DNA of 64,000 bases from Sinonovacula constricta. Its lineage: Eukaryota > Mollusca > Bivalvia > Cardiida > Solecurtidae. Position 1 is the stretch's first letter. Each line of letters begins with the position of its first letter. Location: NCBI GenBank assembly GCA_007844125.1, contig CM017573.1, positions 5,663,516-5,727,515 on the forward strand, given 5' to 3'. The translations under genes were made by a program, and so were the position numbers. The notes beneath the pieces were generated by a model, which saw only the letters and a program-made list of their open reading frames with translations, was not told the origin of the DNA and searched no databases. Positions 63,290-64,000 of the stretch are shown here, one piece after another.

Positions 63290-64000
63290 TTATGTATCTC
63301 AATATGTGATATATATTTCAACTTTTTAAAACCTTAAAGCAATGAAAGTGTATTAAGTCCCTCCTGCTGTGTAGATTTTATTTCTAATTGTGTAGTGCGC
63401 AATTATAGTCATCTCATTAATGTACAGCCCGGAGAAATATGTCCCGTGGTTTAATTGTGTATGTATTACCTACTAATTGTAATATGTGGCGAGTTTATTA
63501 ATAAATTGTAAACTGTATGTGTTTGCTTGTGCAGTATGTACACGAAAGTGGGTGCGAGATTGCAAATGTAAATGGAAAGACTATTTGCTCTACCAAATCA
63601 AATTTTATAGGACAAATGTGATATAAGAAAGATATTTTAGGAAAAATACATTATTTGACTGTTGACTAGTCAATTATGTTTAGAAATCCATGTCTACCGC
63701 ACGTATTCGCAGAATAGTAATAAACACTTAGTGCTAATCTGTAGAAATGTTCGATATTATAAATATACAATATACGTATAAAATATGTGAGATGTTGTTG
63801 TCTGAAACAAAAATGTCTATAGACGTATGCATGCATAATTTATTTGTGTAAATTCATAAACACAATATACAAAAAAAAATGTTCAAGCTTGATTTTAATA
63901 TTGTAATGTAATATTACCATATTAATTAGTTTTCAGTTAAATTATAATTGGTTATAATTGGTTAGTGAAAGACGTCGTGCCGTTTAATTAAGCTAAGTGC
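63290..64000. other. Right end of window, no gene seen
   Basis: Matches 30220-30830 up to about 63905. The last ~95 bp have no counterpart in the window. Confidence 0.6.

Overview
The window reads as animal nuclear DNA. It is AT-rich and intron-rich, with tRNA-derived SINEs, MITEs, microsatellites, minisatellites and one 100-N scaffold gap. The SINE tails and the decayed LINE reverse transcriptase resemble those of molluscs, so a bivalve is my best guess (inference; no search was possible). There is no prokaryotic organisation, and almost all of the longer open frames are by-products of tandem repeats.

Layout. 1-8523 is a 52-bp satellite array; its last ~3 kb, next to the gap (8524-8623), is full of small indels. 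About 8.63-30.8 kb and 46.8-63.9 kb are two same-orientation copies of one large segmental duplication. Copy A carries a further internal tandem duplication (about 21.8-26.1 and 26.2-31.4 kb). Between the copies, 31-46 kb holds a related but diverged locus, decayed LINE pieces, two hAT-like MITEs and several minisatellites. Roughly sixteen copies of a short dispersed repeat with a conserved hairpin occur throughout, on both strands.

Genes. Splice sites, reading phase and comparison between copies reveal a cluster of paralogous minus-strand genes that simple ORF calling misses because every exon is short. Gene A (23461-12005) and gene B (61178-50495) each encode a predicted type I membrane protein: a signal-peptide exon, a tiny Cys-rich exon, a ~115-residue extracellular domain in two exons, an array of 66-bp linker exons, a 78-bp stalk exon, a transmembrane exon and a tyrosine-containing cytoplasmic tail exon. 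The coding parts of gene A sum to 1086 nt, exactly 362 codons including the stop. Nearly all extracellular joins are phase 1, an arrangement that allows exon duplication and shuffling. Gene C (43806-33551) has the same order, but its domain is in one exon, it has one linker, and its stalk exon contains a 30-bp coding repeat; I found no transmembrane or tail exon for it. A fourth signal-peptide exon lies at 28029-28104 without a gene of its own. I do not recognise the family. The tail motifs (YVNA, YDEI) look like SH2-domain docking sites, so a signalling receptor is plausible. This lineage-style receptor cluster with exon-array variation is the most interesting content of the window.
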